In this document: one piece after another, positions 1 through 5,123 of the stretch
Position numbering within the stretch: position 1 is the first letter of the stretch
Layout: each line of letters opens with the position of its first letter
Origin: an uncultured Oscillospiraceae bacterium
GTDB lineage: Bacteria; Bacillota; Clostridia; Oscillospirales; Acutalibacteraceae
Direction: 5' to 3'
DNA: 5,144 nucleotides
Assembly: GCA_900552605.1 (NCBI GenBank)
Contig: USAR01000127.1
Location: forward strand, 1 to 5,144
Translations under genes and position numbers: made by a program
The notes under the pieces: generated by a model
The model's input: only the letters and a program-made list of their open reading frames with translations
Told to the model about the DNA's origin: nothing
The model's database searches: none

Positions 1-20
1 GTAAAAGCAGGCAGCTGACC

Positions 21-62
21 GCCGCTGTGCGAAGGCGCGTCTAAAGTGCCGAGCGCGCGGCG
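21..62 (-). repeat. GC-rich interspersed repeat, copy C (inverted)
   Basis: Read on the minus strand, 62-46 gives CGCCGCGCGCTCGGCAC, an exact 17/17 match to 1701-1717 and a 16/17 match to 1806-1822. After a 7-base spacer, 38-21 reads GCGCCTTCGCACAGCGGC, which matches 16 of 18 bases in the second block of the other two copies. Both blocks are therefore present in the same order, but inverted relative to the copies after tsaD. The local GC content is far above that of the adjoining DNA. The function is unknown. Confidence 0.8.
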
Positions 63-70
63 GAGTGAGC

Positions 71-82
71 TTTGTCGACAAA
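71..82. promoter_or_regulatory. 12-bp perfect palindrome upstream of rimI
   Basis: TTTGTCGACAAA is its own reverse complement over all 12 bases and lies 69 bases before the rimI start. It could be a binding site for a dimeric regulator, or it could be the edge of the neighbouring repeat copy. No matching site occurs before the other genes; only a bare GTCGAC at 1939-1944 recurs. Chance occurrence is possible. Confidence 0.25.
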
Positions 83-151
83 TTTATTGATATATATTGG
101 GTTTGGTGACGATAAAAACGAACTGAAAACGCAAAACGTAAGGAAGAAAAA

Positions 152-598
152 ATGAAAATTATAAATGCGACAAGGCAAAACTGTGCCGATATTGCAAAAA
201 TTGAAAAAGCTTGCTTCGCCGTTCCCTGGAGCGAGGACGAGCTTGCGGAATCTCTTGAATTTAATACATCGCTCTTTTTGGCAACCGATGATAACGGAGC
301 AGCTCTCGGTTACTGCGGCGTGCAGATAACGCCGGACGGCGGATATATAACCAATGTTGCCGTGTTGCCGCAATTCAGACGTAACGGTGTTGCTGCAGCA
401 CTTTTGCATAATCTTTTTGAATTTGCAAATGAAAGCTGCTTTGAGTTTTTAAGCCTTGAAGTGCGAAAAAGCAACACAGCGGCAATTAAGCTTTATGAAA
501 AAGCGGGTTTTGTGCCCGTCGGCTCGAGAAAGAATTTTTATTCCGAGCCGAGAGAAGACGCAATAATTATGACTAAATATTTTAAAACGGTTGGGTGA
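152..598 (+). CDS. rimI: Ribosomal-protein-S18-alanine-type N-acetyltransferase (RimI, GNAT family)
   Basis: This 148-residue protein is a single-domain GNAT acetyltransferase that transfers an acetyl group from acetyl-CoA to a protein N-terminus, classically ribosomal protein S18; it would act in the cytoplasm. The acetyl-CoA loop is visible as RRNGVA at residues 76-81, following the VAVLPQFR strand. The RimI signature LEVRKSN with E103, then KLYEKAGF with Y115, aligns by number with the catalytic Glu103 and Tyr115 known from Salmonella RimI. The tail NFYSEPREDAIIM is also RimI-typical. The length is normal for the family. The ATG at 152 is preceded by AAGGAAG (140-146) at good spacing. tsaD follows 10 bases after the stop, which supports co-transcription. 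The true substrate in this organism is inferred; many clostridial RimI proteins may have broader N-terminal specificity. Confidence 0.92.
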   Translation: MKIINATRQNCADIAKIEKACFAVPWSEDELAESLEFNTSLFLATDDNGAALGYCGVQITPDGGYITNVAVLPQFRRNGVAAALLHNLFEFANESCFEFLSLEVRKSNTAAIKLYEKAGFVPVGSRKNFYSEPREDAIIMTKYFKTVG

Positions 599-608
599 AA
601 CAAAAACT

Positions 609-1616
609 ATGTATATTCTTGCAATTGAAAGCTCTTGCGATGAAACTGCGGCAGCGGTGTGCTGTGAGAGAAAGGTACTTTCAAATGTGGTGGCAACTCA
701 GATTGCAGAACACGCACTATATGGCGGTGTTGTGCCCGAGATTGCTTCGCGCAGACATTGCGAAAGCATTTCCGCTGTTTGCGAAAAGGCTCTGAACGAC
801 GCAGGTATCGGCTACGGTGATATTGACGCTGTCGCCGTTACATTTGCACCGGGACTTATCGGCGCGTTGCTGGTGGGAGTTAATTTTGCAAAGGGACTTG
901 CAAAAAGCCTTTCGGTGCCGCTCATTCCCGTGCATCATTTAAGAAGTCACATTGCGGCAAACTATATTGAACACGATAATTTAACGCCGGAGTTTCTCTG
1001 CCTCTTGGTGTCGGGCGGAAACAGCCACATTTTAAAGGTTAACGATTATTGCAGCTTCTCTGTGCTTGGCAGAACGCGTGACGATGCAGCAGGGGAGTGC
1101 TTTGATAAAACCGCTCGTTGCTTGGGTCTTGCTTACCCAGGCGGAGTGAAGCTTGATAAGCTTGCGAACGAGGGTGACCCTACGCGCTATTCTTTGCCGT
1201 GGCCAAAGGTTGAGGGCGCACCGCTTGATTTCAGCTTTTCAGGACTTAAAACAAGTGTTATGAACACCGTTAATAACGCACGCCAAAAGGGAGAAGAAAT
1301 AAACAAAGCCGATATGGCGGCGGCTGTAAGGCAGCGTGTGTGTGATATTACTTTACATAACACATTTTTGGCGGCAGAGCAAACGGGGCTTAAGAAAATT
1401 GCCGTTGCGGGCGGCGTTTCGGCGAACAGCGAGCTGCGCCTGAGAATGAGCGAAGAATGCAAAAAACGAAAAATGGAGCTGTTTATCCCCTCTCTTTGCT
1501 ATTGCGGAGATAATGCGGCGATGGTCGGGGTGCAGTCTTTTTATGAATACAAAAGCGGTAATATTGCTTCATCGGATCTTAATGCCGCGGCAACTTTGCC
1601 GATCGATTACCGTTAG
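609..1616 (+). CDS. tsaD: tRNA N6-adenosine threonylcarbamoyltransferase TsaD
   Basis: TsaD transfers the threonylcarbamoyl group from threonylcarbamoyl-AMP to A37 of ANN-decoding tRNAs (t6A), working with TsaB and TsaE in the cytoplasm. The 335-residue length is normal for the family. The N-terminus MYILAIESSCDET is the classic ASKHA-fold opening. Other hallmarks are GGVVPEIASRRH, the metal-binding HxxxH (H110 and H114), DDAAGECFDKTARCLGL, FSFSGLKTSV, AGGVSANSELR, and CGDNAAM with the metal ligand D301. The SGGH motif of most bacterial enzymes reads VSGGNSH here (N138). I chose the ATG at 609 because it yields the standard N-terminus; a TTG at 591 in the same frame would overlap rimI by 8 bases and add six unconserved residues. 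The Shine-Dalgarno is weak (GGGTGA, which contains the rimI stop), so translational coupling to rimI is likely. No hairpin-plus-T-tract terminator is evident after the stop. Confidence 0.97.
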   Translation: MYILAIESSCDETAAAVCCERKVLSNVVATQIAEHALYGGVVPEIASRRHCESISAVCEKALNDAGIGYGDIDAVAVTFAPGLIGALLVGVNFAKGLAKSLSVPLIPVHHLRSHIAANYIEHDNLTPEFLCLLVSGGNSHILKVNDYCSFSVLGRTRDDAAGECFDKTARCLGLAYPGGVKLDKLANEGDPTRYSLPWPKVEGAPLDFSFSGLKTSVMNTVNNARQKGEEINKADMAAAVRQRVCDITLHNTFLAAEQTGLKKIAVAGGVSANSELRLRMSEECKKRKMELFIPSLCYCGDNAAMVGVQSFYEYKSGNIASSDLNAAATLPIDYR

Positions 1617-1700
1617 CAATATATAATTGAAAAAGCAAAAAAACCACACATTGAAAAAACGAAAGACTACTCGGTATTAAATCAAGATTTTCTGTTACAT

Positions 1701-1753
1701 CGCCGCGCGCTCGGCACAGGAGACTAACGCTGCTGCGCCGTCGCACTGCGGCT
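1701..1753 (+). repeat. GC-rich interspersed repeat, copy A
   Basis: Block 1 is CGCCGCGCGCTCGGCAC (1701-1717). Block 2 is the 26 bases at 1728-1753, beginning CGCTGCTGCGCCGTCGCACT. A 10-base spacer separates them. Block 2 is identical to 1827-1852, and block 1 is identical to the reverse complement of 46-62. GCCG/CGGC pairs inside each block (for example 1702-1705 with 1711-1714) allow short hairpins. The unit is strikingly GC-rich between AT-rich flanks. Confidence 0.88.
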
Positions 1754-1805
1754 GCTTGCGGTTTTCGCAGAACCACCTTGTAAATTGTGCAGCTTTAAGC
1801 AATGT

Positions 1806-1852
1806 CGCCGCGCTCTCGGCACGACGCGCTGCTGCGCCGTCGCACTGCGGCT
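1806..1852 (+). repeat. GC-rich interspersed repeat, copy B
   Basis: Block 1 (1806-1822) differs from copy A at a single base (G to T at its ninth position). Block 2 (1827-1852) is identical to copy A over 26 bases. The spacer is 4 bases instead of 10. Block 1 starts 105 bases after copy A's block 1, so A and B form an irregular tandem pair. The copy is framed by CAGCTTTAAGC (1790-1800) and GCTTAAGCTG (1850-1859), which are complementary apart from one bulged T, so a transcript could close this copy into a stem. Confidence 0.88.
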
Positions 1853-1882
1853 TAAGCTGTAAAAAAGCAACGGAATACGGCA

Positions 1883-1924
1883 GCAAAAACACTATTGAAA
1901 TAAACGAATGTTAAAAGTTTTTGC
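1883..1924. repeat. 8-bp perfect inverted repeat, possible hairpin
   Basis: GCAAAAAC (1883-1890) is matched by GTTTTTGC (1917-1924) across 26 bases. A transcript could form an 8-bp AT-rich stem, but the loop is long and no T-tract follows, so it is a poor terminator. It might be an incidental feature of AT-rich intergenic DNA. Confidence 0.3.
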
Positions 1925-2028
1925 GTAATCGCGCCATGTCGACCGCTTTGTATCACTGTGATTTTACACAGATTTTACATAAGCTGACAGCGGTTGTAAA
2001 ATTAGTGCCCCGATGTTGCTTTTTATTG

Positions 2029-2040
2029 TGTAATTTTACA
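2029..2040. promoter_or_regulatory. TGTAATTTTACA palindrome within a cluster of TTTTACA motifs
   Basis: TGTAA-TT-TTACA has perfect 5-bp arms and lies about 50 bases upstream of the kinase promoter's -10 box. Related motifs are ATTTTACA at 1961-1968 and 1972-1979 (11 bases, about one helical turn, apart), TGTAAAAT at 1995-2002, ATTTTACA at 2033-2040 and TTTTACA at 2045-2051. Such spaced repeats could be sites for a regulator of the kinase gene. The AT-rich composition raises the chance of coincidence. I cannot assign a regulator family. Confidence 0.35.
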
Positions 2041-2068
2041 ATTTTTTTACAAAATTAAAAAACAGTAT

Positions 2069-2084
2069 GGTAAAACACCTTACC
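2069..2084. promoter_or_regulatory. Operator-like inverted repeat GGTAA-N6-TTACC
   Basis: GGTAA (2069-2073) and TTACC (2080-2084) are perfect inverted arms separated by AACACC. The repeat sits immediately upstream of the extended -10 element, covering the position of the -35 hexamer. A protein bound there would compete with or reposition RNA polymerase, so this is a plausible operator for the kinase gene. The regulator is not identifiable from this window. Confidence 0.4.
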
Positions 2085-2087
2085 GTT

Positions 2088-2096
2088 TGATATAAT
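2088..2096 (+). promoter_or_regulatory. Extended -10 promoter for the kinase gene
   Basis: TGATATAAT is a perfect TGN-TATAAT extended -10 element. At the -35 distance (around 2067-2074) the sequence is ATGGTAAA, a poor match to TTGACA, as is common for extended -10 promoters. Transcription would begin near 2103, giving a leader of roughly 80-90 bases before the kinase reading frame. Confidence 0.6.
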
Positions 2097-2137
2097 TAGA
2101 ACGGCAGCAATCGGATTTAGTTTGAAAGTTATACCGA

Positions 2138-2227
2138 ATGCTGATGAATATTAAGGAAATTGCCAAACACTTGTCAAGGGGGTGCAACCCACGGCAGAGC
2201 AGCAAAAAACAATTGACAAAAAATTGA
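2138..2227 (+). CDS. Possible short upstream ORF in the kinase leader (29 codons)
   Basis: ATG at 2138 (or 2144 in the same frame) opens a 29-codon frame beginning MLMNIKEIAKHLSRG and ending at TGA 2225-2227. It lies wholly within the transcript predicted from the extended -10 promoter and overlaps the first codons of the kinase frame in another frame. Its ribosome binding site is weak (GAAAG about 10 bases upstream). It could be a leader peptide affecting kinase translation, or a chance ORF. I do not recognise the peptide. Confidence 0.15.
   Translation: MLMNIKEIAKHLSRGCNPRQSSKKQLTKN
2176..2184 (+). promoter_or_regulatory. Shine-Dalgarno AAGGGGGTG that conflicts with the GTG start
   Basis: AAGGGGGTG matches the ideal AAGGAGGTG at 8 of 9 positions. 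The only plausible annotated start nearby, GTG 2182-2184, lies inside this sequence and so has no usable spacing. The in-frame codon at the ideal distance is ACG at 2191-2193, 8 bases after the G-run. This site is what makes the kinase start uncertain. Confidence 0.55.
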
Positions 2228-3084
2228 GTTTTGTCGCACCGTGCAAAAAAGCGGTGCAGGAAAACGATTCAATAGAGCGGTCACTTAAGCGAGTTGCGGT
2301 TCTAAATGATATTTCCTGCTTTGGAAAATGCTCACTGACGGTGGCATTGCCGGTCATTTCGGCGCTTGGCGTTGAGGCTGTACCTATTCCGACGGCATTG
2401 CTTTCCACGCACACCGGAGGCTTTAAGGGTTACACAAAAACGGTGCTGACAAGGCAGATGCAAGGTATCATCAATCACTTTAAACAGCTTGATCTTAAAT
2501 TTGATTGCATCTACACCGGCTATTTTTGCTCAAAAAAGCAAATTGAGATTGCCGAAGAATTCATAAACGATTTCAAAACAGAGCAAACAACGGTTATTGT
2601 TGATCCCGTTATGGGAGACGGCGGCGAGCTTTACGCAGGATTTGGAAAAAGTGAGGTAAAAGCTTTAGGAAGACTATGCGAAAAAGCCGACTTCATCACT
2701 CCTAATTTTACCGAAGCGGCATTTCTTGCAGGCGAGGACGGCACGGAAAATACCGATTCCTCAAAGCTTTTAAAAAAGCTGCCGGGCAGAAATGTTATAA
2801 TAACCGGAGTGCCTTTTGAAGATGAAATCGGTTATCATGCCATTATAAACGGGGAAGAATATATAAAAAAGTCGCAGTATATCGGCGGTGTAAAGCACGG
2901 CTGCGGCGATGTATTCGCCTCGGCGCTTGCTGCAAATATCGCAAAGGGTAAAGACGGCGCTGAGTCGTTTTTTAATGCGGCGGAATACTGCAGCTCGTGC
3001 GTAACGGAAACAGGAAAACTTACGGACCATTTTTACGGGCTTGCGTTTGAAAAAATGCTTGGCAAAAAGTGGGATACCGATTAA
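2182..3084 (+). CDS. pdxY: Pyridoxamine/pyridoxal kinase (PdxY/PdxK type, ribokinase fold)
   Basis: This ATP-dependent kinase phosphorylates the 5'-hydroxyl of pyridoxamine or pyridoxal in cytoplasmic vitamin B6 salvage. Family hallmarks, numbered from GTG 2182, are KRVAVLNDISCFGKCSLTVALP (from residue 36; first 20 residues are diagnostic), PTALLSTHTGGF, VDPVMGDGG (D141 opens DPVMGDGG at 141-148), TPNFTEA (173-179), and the anion-hole/catalytic loop HGCGDVFAS with D243. The loop reads GCGD rather than the usual GTGD. The catalytic domain of about 265 residues is complete, but about 35 extra residues precede it, without an ATG; close relatives normally start just before KRVAVxND. Possible starts are GTG 2182, ACG 2191, TTG 2224 and GTG 2254; an in-frame stop lies at 2152-2154. 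It has its own extended -10 promoter and a possible operator. Substrate preference (pyridoxamine, pyridoxal or pyridoxine) cannot be decided from sequence, and the symbol is provisional. Confidence 0.88.
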   Translation: MQPTAEQQKTIDKKLSFVAPCKKAVQENDSIERSLKRVAVLNDISCFGKCSLTVALPVISALGVEAVPIPTALLSTHTGGFKGYTKTVLTRQMQGIINHFKQLDLKFDCIYTGYFCSKKQIEIAEEFINDFKTEQTTVIVDPVMGDGGELYAGFGKSEVKALGRLCEKADFITPNFTEAAFLAGEDGTENTDSSKLLKKLPGRNVIITGVPFEDEIGYHAIINGEEYIKKSQYIGGVKHGCGDVFASALAANIAKGKDGAESFFNAAEYCSSCVTETGKLTDHFYGLAFEKMLGKKWDTD

Positions 3085-3098
3085 ATAGAGAGTATAAA

Positions 3099-3188
3099 AT
3101 GCATTTTTTGTCGCAAGCAAAAACCGAATTTGTGCTTTTAATGCGGCAACATGGAACGACGGGAGTAAGTATTCCTGCCGCAAGATGA
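3099..3188 (+). CDS. Possible small ORF between kinase and transporter (29 codons)
   Basis: ATG at 3099 starts a 29-codon frame, beginning MHFLSQAKTEFVLLMRQ and ending VSIPAAR at TGA 3186-3188. A GAGAG at 3088-3092 gives at best a weak ribosome binding site. The frame overlaps the first leader hairpin (3142-3182). No signal peptide, membrane segment or known family is apparent. It could be a leader peptide for the transporter gene or simply chance. Confidence 0.15.
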   Translation: MHFLSQAKTEFVLLMRQHGTTGVSIPAAR

Positions 3189-3219
3189 ACAATTGGGGGA
3201 TAAAATTCAGATAACCCAA
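3142..3219 (+). promoter_or_regulatory. Structured 5' leader of the phosphate transporter (two potential hairpins)
   Basis: Hairpin 1 pairs TGCGGCA (3142-3148) with TGCCGCA (3176-3182), a perfect 7-bp GC-rich stem. Inside it TTCC (3172-3175) can pair with either GGAA (3153-3156) or GGGA (3161-3164), so two mutually exclusive inner helices are possible. Hairpin 2 pairs TTGGG (3193-3197) with CCCAA (3215-3219) and ends 11 bases before AGGAG. No T-tract follows either, so they are not intrinsic terminators. I compared them by memory with common riboswitch consensus patterns and recognised none. The leader could be a cis-regulatory RNA, but it could also be unselected structure. Confidence 0.35.
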
Positions 3220-3242
3220 AAGTATATGTGAGGAGAAGAAAA

Positions 3243-4997
3243 ATGGATATCTTTTCGGTTTTACACTTGATATTAGGTCTTGTGTTTTTCCTGTTCGGTA
3301 TGAACGTTATGTCTGCCAACCTTGAGAAAATGGCAGGCGGCAAGCTCGAAAGTGCCCTTAAAAAAGCAACGGCGAATCCGTTTGTAAGTATGGCGCTCGG
3401 TGCAGGTATTACAATCGCGATTCAGTCGTCATCGGCAACAACTGTAATGCTTGTGGGACTTGTTAACTCCGGCATTATGAAATTTTCGCAAACGCTTTTT
3501 GTAACCTTCGGTGCAAATATAGGCACAACGCTTACTGCGTGGATTTTAAGCCTTGCCGGAATAAAAAGTGAAATCGTTTGGGTTGAGCTTTTAAAGCCTG
3601 AGAATTTTTCGCCGATATTTGCGCTCGCAGGCATTGCTCTTTTAATGGTTAGCAAAAGTGACCGCAAAAAAAGCGTCGGTACAATTTTCATCGGCTTTGC
3701 CGTGCTTATGTACGGAATGGAGCTTATGAAAAATGCCGTAAGTCCTTTAAGCAAAATGCCGCAGTTTCAGGATTTATTGGTGCGTTTTAATAATCCTATC
3801 ATTGGTGTTATTATCGGCGCGTTATTCACCGCCGTTATTCAAAGCTCTGCCGCGTCTGTCGGTATTTTGCAGGCATTGGCGGTTACGGGAAGCATAACCT
3901 ACGGTATGGCAATTCCAATTATAATGGGTCAGAATATCGGTACTTGTATAACCGCAATAATTTCCTGCATAGGTACGAATGCAAACGCAAAGCGTGTGGC
4001 AATGCTGCACCTTTCCATTAACACTATCGGCACTGTTATCTGCCTTTCGGTTTACTCGGCATTGAACGCCGGGTTTCATTTCGGTTTTGTTTCAGAAACA
4101 ATAAGTACTGTCGGAATTGCGTTTATGCACACCGTTTTCAACGTAGTTACAACAGCGTTTTTGGCTCCTTTCTCAAAGCAGCTTATAAAGCTTGCAACCG
4201 TGCTTGTTCCCGACGATCACAAGCACAAACCGGCTGCGACAGAGTTTACGCTTGACGAGCGACTGCTTCGTTCACCGTCTGTTGCTGTGCGCGAGTGCGG
4301 TAACTACACGGTAAAAATGGCAAATCTTGCCGAAGAAACGCTGTTTTCGGCAATTAACCTTATTGAAGAATTTGATGAAAGCGCAGTTGAAACAATCAGA
4401 GAAAATGAAAAGAGCATTGATAGGCTTGAGGACAGCCTCGGCAGCTATTTGGTGCGTCTTTCTGCCTTTGAGCTTTCAACGGGCGACAGCCGCAATATTT
4501 CAAAAATGCTGCACACCATAGGCGATTTTGAACGTCTCGGCGACCACGCTGTTAACCTTATGCATGCAGCGGAAGAAATTCACGATAAGCATATCAAATT
4601 TTCCGCTCAGGCGAAAGAAGAGCTGGCAGTGCTTATGGCGGCTGTGCGAGAGATACTGAACATTACAGTTACTGCTTTTTGCGAAAACGACAGTATGCTT
4701 GCTTGCCGTGTTGAGCCGCTTGAACAGGTGGTTGATGAGCTTACTGCAAAGATTAAAGATAATCACATAAAACGATTGCAAAACGGCGAATGCACTATTG
4801 AAACCGGATTTGTGCTGTCGGATATAATTAACGATTTTGAGCGCATTTCCGACCACTGTTCAAACGTTGCGGTTGCTGTTATAGAGCTTGTGCACGGCAG
4901 CTTTGATACACACAAGTATTTGCACGACGTAAAGCACGGCGACAGCGATTTCGGCACGGCTTTCCAAGAATACAGCAATAAGTATTCGCTGGCATAG
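3243..4997 (+). CDS. Na+/phosphate cotransporter with C-terminal PhoU-like domain (NptA/COG1283 type)
   Basis: This 584-residue membrane protein belongs to the NaPi-II (SLC34-like) family and is predicted to couple sodium entry to inorganic phosphate transport across the cytoplasmic membrane. Residues 1 to about 315 are hydrophobic, with several membrane segments and two inverted-repeat Na_Pi_cotrans halves marked by QSSSAT (61-66) and QSSAAS (200-205), the family's substrate and sodium motifs. After a charged linker, residues of about 345-560 form a helical PhoU-like domain with paired signatures ERLGDHAVN (430-438) and ERISDHCSN (533-541), which in PhoU bind metal and may sense phosphate status. 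The ATG at 3243 is chosen because AGGAG (3231-3235) lies 7 bases upstream; an in-frame GTG at 3228 would overlap that site. The gene follows the kinase by 158 bases and ends at a strong terminator. No pst or phoU genes are visible nearby. Direction of transport (uptake or efflux) is not decided by sequence. Confidence 0.95.
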   Translation: MDIFSVLHLILGLVFFLFGMNVMSANLEKMAGGKLESALKKATANPFVSMALGAGITIAIQSSSATTVMLVGLVNSGIMKFSQTLFVTFGANIGTTLTAWILSLAGIKSEIVWVELLKPENFSPIFALAGIALLMVSKSDRKKSVGTIFIGFAVLMYGMELMKNAVSPLSKMPQFQDLLVRFNNPIIGVIIGALFTAVIQSSAASVGILQALAVTGSITYGMAIPIIMGQNIGTCITAIISCIGTNANAKRVAMLHLSINTIGTVICLSVYSALNAGFHFGFVSETISTVGIAFMHTVFNVVTTAFLAPFSKQLIKLATVLVPDDHKHKPAATEFTLDERLLRSPSVAVRECGNYTVKMANLAEETLFSAINLIEEFDESAVETIRENEKSIDRLEDSLGSYLVRLSAFELSTGDSRNISKMLHTIGDFERLGDHAVNLMHAAEEIHDKHIKFSAQAKEELAVLMAAVREILNITVTAFCENDSMLACRVEPLEQVVDELTAKIKDNHIKRLQNGECTIETGFVLSDIINDFERISDHCSNVAVAVIELVHGSFDTHKYLHDVKHGDSDFGTAFQEYSNKYSLA

Positions 4998-5078
4998 TTT
5001 TAAAAAACTGCTTTAATTTTTTTGGCGCTTCAAGAGCGTGTTATAAATATAGCAAACAGAATATAAAAGGCAAAAGTT

Positions 5079-5123
5079 AAAAGTCCGCTGCAAACCATTA
5101 AGGTGTTTGCAGCAGACTTTTTT
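5079..5123 (+). terminator. Strong intrinsic terminator after the phosphate transporter
   Basis: GCTGCAAAC (5087-5095) pairs perfectly with GTTTGCAGC (5105-5113). After one C/A mismatch the stem continues with AAAAGTC (5079-5085) against GACTTTT (5115-5121), and a run of six T residues spans 5118-5123. This is a textbook Rho-independent terminator about 80 bases beyond the stop codon. The A-run on the left arm might allow some termination of transcription from the opposite direction too. Confidence 0.93.

Larger units (their letters stand above)
1..151. other. Left-edge region upstream of rimI, no supported gene
   Basis: No gene can be supported here. Two reading frames enter from the left and stop almost at once: one at 16-18 (last residues VKAGS) and one at 42-44 (last residues KSRQLTAAVRRRV). 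Either could be the tail of an upstream gene. tsaB is the usual neighbour of rimI-tsaD in Clostridia, but neither tail resembles a TsaB C-terminus closely enough to name it. The stretch contains an inverted copy of the GC-rich repeat (21-62), a 12-bp palindrome (71-82), then AT-rich DNA leading to the rimI ribosome binding site. A TATATT at 93-98 might serve as a -10 box, but I see no convincing -35 partner. Confidence 0.4.
1617..2181. other. Long non-coding gap between tsaD and the kinase gene
   Basis: This gap of about 565 bases holds no convincing gene. Minus-strand frames across it are open only because of the GC-rich repeats and encode the same low-complexity segment twice (PQCDGAA). In order it contains an A-rich stretch with no clear terminator (1617-1690), two direct GC-rich repeat copies (1701-1852), an 8-bp inverted repeat (1883-1924), an AT-rich zone with five TTTTACA-type motifs (1961-2051), a promoter-like block (2069-2096), and the untranslated leader of the kinase. 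No tRNA or recognisable riboswitch consensus was seen. Confidence 0.7.

Noticed and set aside
1..44. C-terminal end of tsaB
   Set aside because: Gene order makes it plausible, but the two short in-frame tails do not match the usual TsaB C-terminal pattern and overlap the interspersed repeat; too little sequence is visible.
41..409. Minus-strand 122-codon frame opposite rimI
   Set aside because: It lies antisense to a well-supported gene, ends in the repeat and has no recognisable domain.
591..608. TTG start at 591 for TsaD
   Set aside because: It would add six non-conserved residues; ATG at 609 gives the standard family N-terminus.
1701..1852. CRISPR array
   Set aside because: There are only two local copies, with unequal spacers inside and between units, long non-identical flanks and no cas genes.
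1579..1892. Minus-strand open frames across the tsaD-kinase gap
   Set aside because: They are open because of the GC-rich repeats, encode repeated low-complexity segments (PQCDGAA twice), lack ribosome binding sites and resemble no family.
3059..3098. Promoter for the transporter (TTGGCA 3059-3064 with TTAAAT 3081-3086, or TATAAA 3093-3098)
   Set aside because: The hexamers are imperfect and there is no extended -10; read-through from the kinase gene is equally possible, so no promoter is annotated.
2770..3343. Minus-strand frames opposite the kinase 3' end and transporter 5' end
   Set aside because: They are shadows of real genes, with no ribosome binding sites or known motifs.
5015..5036. 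Small hairpin after a T-run just downstream of the transporter stop
   Set aside because: The stem is only about 4-5 bp and the T-run is on the wrong side for a + strand terminator; the strong terminator at 5079-5123 suffices.
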